Under the pieces are notes generated by a model that was not told the DNA's origin, did no database searches, and worked only from the letters and a program-made list of their open reading frames with translations. A stretch of DNA of 64,000 nucleotides from Stagonosporopsis chrysanthemi. Lineage: Eukaryota; Ascomycota; Dothideomycetes; Pleosporales; Didymellaceae. Where the stretch lies: NCBI GenBank assembly GCA_022560025.1, contig JAFISE010000087.1:1-64000 (forward strand). The letters run 5' to 3'. Position 1 is the stretch's first letter; every line of letters begins with the position of its first letter. This document shows, in pieces, positions 58,201 through 64,000 of this stretch. A program made the position numbers and the translations under genes.

Positions 58201-61200
58201 CTGTAGCAAGTGTAGCGTACTTCAGCGTTTCAACCTCGAACATGATGCGCACATTGGACGGTAGATTGAGACGCTCACCGTTGGGCAGGGTGAGAAGTTT
58301 GTTGTCATCGAGGACAGAGTTCAAGTTCTCAACCCATTCAGGATCGACGTCACCATCGAACACAATCCAGTGGCGCTTGCTGTCTTCGCCACGAAGATTG
58401 TCCACAATCTTGCGAAGGATACCGGTAAAGAGGCCATCAGTCCACTCGCGTGTCGTGTTGTCCAAGGTGCCATAGAGCTGCTCCTTGGACATGACCTTGG
58501 GATCGATGACGTGACAGACACCTTCCACACCATCGGCTTTTTGCAGCGCACTCAAGAGCGTTCTCCATGCTGCTGATTTGCCCGAGCCGGATGAACCGAC
58601 CATCATGACACCGTGATGTAGGTTTTGGATCTGGTAAAGCTGGATAATCTTGGTCATCCAAGCCTCGCTCACTACCAATTTTGACTTGGCAGCTTCTTCG
58701 CCAATAGCCGCGGTGAGCTTCTCGAGGGATGCCGGGATGTATCGAACACCCGGGAAGGCCTCATCCTCAATGCTTCGCATGATGTCGACATCAGAGCGGA
58801 TGAGTTTAGGCGCGATGGTCTCTCTCAGACTTTGAAGAATGATTTGGGGTTCCATAACAGCTTCATCTGCCTCTTCAGAGTCTACGGTGGCAATTCGAGC
58901 TCTCTTCAGTCCTCCAGAACTGACGAGCACACTCTTCAGAGCACGCAGACCAAAGTCGTAATGAGCTTGCTTGGAGAGGCTGGAAGCACAGCTGTCGAAG
59001 AAGGGGACAACCTGTTTCGAGAGTTCTTTCGCCTGAGAGAAACCTTGCGAGTAGAGCATGACTTCAGCGATGAGCTCTTTGTCGGGCTTGGACATAGCAA
59101 TACTTCGGAACAACTTCTTCAGGTTGTCTGGCAAGTTGGATCTGCCTGCATATCCTGGATTCATCGTGATGAAAACACCCGTGTTGCCATTGACCTTCAG
59201 CTGCCGACCGATAAGCTCGATCTGAGCCTTGTCGTCTTCGGCGCCCTTCTTGAGACCAAGCTGGATGTTCTGAATCTGTTGGGAGACGGCTGAAAGAATA
59301 CGTTCCTCGAGACGATTGAACTCGTCAAAGCAGCCCCATGCGCCGACCTGGCAAAGACCAAGGAAAATACGACCCATAGCTTGGAAGTCGAATGTGTCGT
59401 CGCAGCAAAATACGAGCGTAAAACGACCGAGTTGGACACCGAGAGCTTTAACTGATTCGGTCTTTCCGGTTCCAGCAGGGCCATATGGCGACCCACCAAG
59501 GCGTTGGCACATCGCCTGGGTAAGCGTGAGGAAACAGCGATCGGTAAGTGGTGTTCTGACGAGACGGTCAGCAACGCCGAGGTACTCGAAACCATAGTCC
59601 AAAACGGCGTTGGCCATCTTGATCCTGAGTCGCTGCAGCAGATCATTCTCAGGTTCGTATACGTAACGCATGGAAAGCAACCACATGTGATGCGTTGCTG
59701 AACGTGCGCAAACCTTCTGTAGTTTATGAATGACATCCCGCTGGTGAACAAACTCGGTGATGAGATCCTCGCATTTCCTCCGCCTGATAGGCTCGAGATC
59801 GCCAAGGACTGCGGCGGCCAACAGCTTGAGAACATTGACCTGCTTCTCATACAGCTCGGGCAGGGTGGCGCCTTCAGCGGTCAAAGATGCTTCGACTGCC
59901 TGAGTCCAAGCGATCTGAGTTCCGAGTACGACGACCTGGGTGGGATACTTTCCAATATAGTCGCTAAACGCAGAGGGCTCCATTGTCTCGGCGGACATAA
60001 GCTGAGTGAATTCCTCAAAGGCTTCATATGTTAACTCCGCGAGGGTGGTCTTCATGTTTTTCTCGAGCGCGCCCAGCCACTCATTGATTCGCGGCGTCTG
60101 GACCAAAGAGATCTTCTGACGGAGCTCAACCTCTTCGCCCTCCTTTGAAGTGAACCCTGTAATGATGCCGTCTTCATCGGTGGTCAAACCGGAAATGCCA
60201 GCAAACATCTTTCGGAGATGCTTAGCGATGCGAAGCACATCGTTGCTATTTCCGATGATTTCAAGTAGGTCCTCATCACCAACGAAGTAGAAACGAGGGA
60301 AAGCCACACGTTCCCGCTCGAGATACTCTCCCAGGGCCTTCTGGATCTTGGCAAGCATGTCCGCCAGCCTATCGAGCGATTGTTGTACACCCGTAATGCT
60401 TAGAGCCTCCATGACGGTGGGCTGACGGGCGACCTTCTTCATCACTGTCAGGAACTCTGCATTGATGTTGTTGAAACGGGATGATTCCATCGGCAGCAGA
60501 TGCTTGATGTCAGCATTGCCAGTGAACACTCCCTCGAGATACACCCACTGACGCTGAACGTCGATCCAAACATCGAAGAGCACATGAACGCGGTTGAGTC
60601 TGTCCTCCCAGGCAGAGGCTTCTTCTTCGAACTCCTTGTAATAAGGAGAGTGTCGCATGGCTTGCAAATTGTTCAGGTGTTCGCTACACTGAGCGAAGAG
60701 TTCATCCCAACCCTTAATAAGACGACACTTGTTCTGGTAGTGAATCAACTCCAAGGTGTAGTTGTTCCAGACCTCGCGGACTTGCTTGATGAACTCTTCC
60801 AGTGCGTACTCGCCTCCAGCTTGGTTGAGAACGTCCCGGATGATCTTCTCGCTGGGTCCGAGCCTGAGATCCCACACGTCACCCAGCGTCATGGAAGTCG
60901 GCGAATACCTCTTCTGAGGCCTCAGCTGCTTGAAGATCTTGACCCAATGACGTTCGCGGATAGAGTCAGCTTTCAGATCTCCAAGAAGAGGGTTCTCCTT
61001 CAGAAGCTGTTTCAGCGTATTCTGCACATGATCAAAAGCTTGATATTGTCGGAGCTTAGCTGGCATAGCTCTCAGATCTGACGATCGATCTTCGAGGATC
61101 TTTCTTAACTTGCGTGGCACGATACTAGTCCAAAGCTCTTCGCGCAGGTCGCCGAGAGATGCCCAGATTGTACCGATGTTTGCCCAGACCTGCTTGAAGT

Positions 61201-64000
61201 CGCACACTTCGTCGTAGAGATCGTTGAGAACATTGATTGCTGATGACTGCAATCCAAGAGCATCCTTTGCCTTGGCGAGGTTGCCGGACTCAGAGGTCAA
61301 TTGTTCGATTCTCTTATCGAACTTGTTGAGTATGGCAGAAGCGTCTTCTGGTGCAAGGTCTCCAGCCACGGGCTTCTCCGTAGCCCATTCACTGATCACG
61401 TCTGAGATCTTTTGTGTGACGATCTTGTCTTCGGCAGCAATCTTAGCCCGTAGTGCATCAGCTTGGTCGTCGGCAATCTTGGTCTTTCTGGCCAGAACCT
61501 CAATCAATGTCTGCCACTCGTGGTCGATTTGTTCCATCGGGAGCCAGTTCGATGGGGGTTGAAAGCGCTGACGATGCAGAGTCGCAGTTCCTTGTCGGAA
61601 AGTCGCGATTTCGGGTTCCCAGTCCGCGACCTGTCGCTTGCATTGCTGCACAGTGGTGATGAATGATACAGCCTGAGCTGTCGAGGACGCCTCGAGGGTC
61701 TGCATCTCAAGATCCTTTCGGGCTTTCGCCACGTCCACGAAGACCTCGTTCATACGTTGCCCGAGTCGGTTTGCAAACTTGGCAAGAATCTCCGACTGCC
61801 ACTGGTCGTATTTGGCATTGACTTTGACCTGAACCTGTTCGTAGTCAACAGTGACATACCCAAAGCGTCGGCTGATATCAGAGGTGTCAAAGGTGGAACG
61901 GTTCTTGCGGATTTCCTGCAGGAGCTGCAACCATCGCGAAAGGTCTTCGCCAAGTGCGTCGTACACGAGCTCGGATTGCAGGTCCCACAAAGACTGGAAT
62001 TGGAGCCACTCGTCAACGTATGTTGAGACGTCGCCCAGCTTGCCCTCAACCGCGCTATACACTTCAATGAGCGAGTCGGTGCACTTGCTGGGCAGGTCCG
62101 AGAATTGGTTAGTAGAGATGTCTTTTGTCGACTCGATGCGGATCTCGTAGCGCGAGGCTTTGATCTTCTGAAGAGTGCAGACAACTGCAAGCCAATGTTG
62201 CAGTTGCTCAAGCCAGCTAGCGCGGGCGTACTCCACCGGTGGACTCAGGTAGATGACCTGGTTTCTCATGGTGATCTCCAGAGTTAGCTCAGACAGTGTT
62301 GGTCTGATCTCGTTGACTTCTCCGCCTGTGGCCTCGCTGGTAGGCCGACGATCGGCTTCGTCTTCTCCACCGTCATTGAAAACCTCAATCCATTGTGATA
62401 CGGCATATTTCAGACGTCCAAGAAGGATAGTCTCAATACGAGCGTTCATGTCCAGGACCCATGTTGTTAGGTTTCCGTAGTTCTCAAGATTCAGCTGGTC
62501 GACAGACTTCTGGATGATCTCCAGGTGCTGTTGGAAGGCTCCCTTGCTGTATGGACATGATTCCAGTTCCTTCAGCGCCTTCTCAACTACGGCGTTGATG
62601 CTTACAAGAGTAGCGACTTTGGTTTGGAGGAGAGAGGTCGCAGCTTGGAAGTCTCGAACAAATTGCACATGCTTACTCTCGCTGCGAACACTTCCAGCTC
62701 CTGCAGGGAATCCAGGTTGTCGAACGTGTAGATCGTATGCATGAACAAAAGACTCCCACTTCAATGGCACACCCTTCTGGATCAGGGTTTGAGCATCGTT
62801 GGCGTAGTTGTTGAGCAACATAGCAATTCCAGCCATTTGGGATATCGAGCGAACGGTCTGGGTGTATGTACGAACACTCTCCATCAGGCTTACTGCGTAG
62901 GGATAGACTCGTTTGGCTTCTTTCGAAATGTTGTTGATACCATGCGGGACTTGGTAGCCACGCCATGTCAAGTTGCGCACTTCCTTGAAAAGAGCAATGA
63001 CTTGACCGTCAAAGTTTACATTCAGCTCCAAGACATTACCTGCAGCACGATTTCTGCTGACAACGAAAAGACGTCCGGAAATGGAGAGCTTGTTTCGTGC
63101 AACTGCCGTTAGCCACGTCTCAAAGATGGGTCGCGTATCCAGCTTTTTCTTGAACATGTTGCTCTCAGCTTGAAGCTTCTGACCCTCTGCGTGCAGAACC
63201 CAGTCTTTACCAAGGATGTCTTCGACCTTTCCCATGTACTTTTCCAGCTGGATCTCGATCTGTCGGGCCCAAATAACAGCACCCGAGATGGGAGGGAAAT
63301 CTCGGAGCTGTGCCATGGCGTGCGCCTCAGAGTTTGCGTACTGACGCTTGAAGCGTTCGTGCAGAGCCTGGATGTCCTGCTTGACACTCTCAATGAGCTG
63401 CGTCTGATACTCGGAGATGGCACCTCGAATCTTGGGTCGTACAAAGAGGGGGTTGAACTTGGAGAAAACACGGAACATCTCGCTCGCTGTCTTAGCAGTA
63501 CCTAAACGATCACGGAGTCGAGCGATGATCGAGTTCTCGACTCGCGAGGTACGCTCGTTGTACTTTTCTTCAGCCTGCTCAAACAATCGTGTGCCCTCTG
63601 GCGAGACATCGAGCACATCGACGTCTTTCAGAACATCGTAAGCTTCCTTGACTTCCTTTACAGCATCAACGTCGCCAATCTCCACAATAATCACTTCCTT
63701 TGGCTGTGAGTCGTCAGAAGACGATCGAGTACCAAGAACGTTCACGATAGTACGCTGCAGCTGCTCGTGATTCTTTCGGAACGTAGTCACATAACGAATG
63801 CGGTCCTCAGTCTTGCGATGACGTGGTTTGATCTTGATGGGAATGAACTTTTCGTTCCTTCGCCTCGTTACCTCACGAGCAACATTTGTGAATTCCTTCA
63901 CGTCCTCTTCCCACGTACGCCAGATCTTCTCTGCAACATCCATGGTTGCTTGGAACTCAGGGTAATCCATATGCATCAATGTACGGCCCGAGAGCTTCTT
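52204..64000 (-). CDS. DHC1: Cytoplasmic dynein heavy chain (5' partial)
   Basis: The coding frame runs off the right edge at 64000, so the N-terminus is missing. Visible are 3,915 residues in two exons, 64000-52706 and 52656-52204, split by a 49-bp GT-AG intron (52657-52705). The tail and linker occupy the right 4.5 kb. P-loops of the motor ring follow: AAA1 GPAGTGKTES (near 59470), AAA2 GSSGSGKSAA (near 58590), AAA3 GPPGSGKTMT (near 57490) and AAA4 GVSGSGKTTL (near 56470). Coiled-coil stalk arms flank the microtubule-binding tip (about 55650-54900, including GNPPNGVKLALEAVCTLLGE). AAA5, AAA6 and the C-terminal domain end at 52204. It is the minus-end-directed microtubule motor for nuclear migration and endosome transport in hyphae. 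The start codon cannot be determined here. Confidence 0.98.

Overview
The window looks like a filamentous ascomycete chromosome, most likely a dothideomycete of the Pleosporales type; that placement is an inference. The evidence is short introns (about 43-80 bp) with CTAAC-like branch sites, fungal families such as a GPI-anchored CBM18/CE4 chitin deacetylase, a PL3-CBM1 pectate lyase, a TRI12-type MFS pump and a fungal Ras, and a two-compartment layout. The first 15.7 kb is an AT-rich block mutated by RIP (repeat-induced point mutation). The rest is balanced-GC, gene-bearing sequence.

Region 1 (1-15,732) is a gene-free transposon graveyard. Target-site duplications show the nesting order. A 485-bp hAT-like MITE (2951-3228 plus 15513-15724, 8-bp duplication) was split by a Ty3/gypsy chromovirus-like retroelement A (3229-15512, LTRs 278 bp, 5-bp duplication). 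Element A was then invaded by a second copy of the same family, element B (9615-14172, duplication TAGAT), and by a second MITE (14521-15005). Element B carries a 431-bp foldback element (11840-12270) with an 11-bp duplication. Surviving CpA sites are almost all ACA or GCA, so the mutation appears context dependent.

Region 2 (15,765-30,506) starts 33 bp beyond the block with a cell-wall chitin deacetylase. It continues with an MFS efflux pump, an F-box gene broken by one in-frame TGA, a divergent pair (glia maturation factor homologue and a molybdopterin-binding-domain protein) and Ras.

Region 3 (33,663-51,595) holds a POT peptide transporter, a pectate lyase with a cellulose-binding module, a DUF4385 protein, an F-box remnant, a secreted dipeptidyl peptidase IV, a membrane-anchored Cys/His-rich protein, a coiled-coil protein, a GDSL-like hydrolase, a secreted nucleoside hydrolase, a BTB protein and a three-exon helical protein. 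Several are secreted or nutrient-acquisition functions (CE4, PL3, DPP4, peptide uptake, nucleoside hydrolysis), as expected of a saprotroph or plant-associated fungus. No biosynthetic cluster is visible.

Region 4 (52,204-64,000) is the 3' part of cytoplasmic dynein heavy chain; its N-terminus lies past the right edge. Gene models were built by hand by joining reading frames at splice sites. Four of the 27 introns placed use GC-AG borders. No tRNA, rRNA, CRISPR or viral genes were seen.
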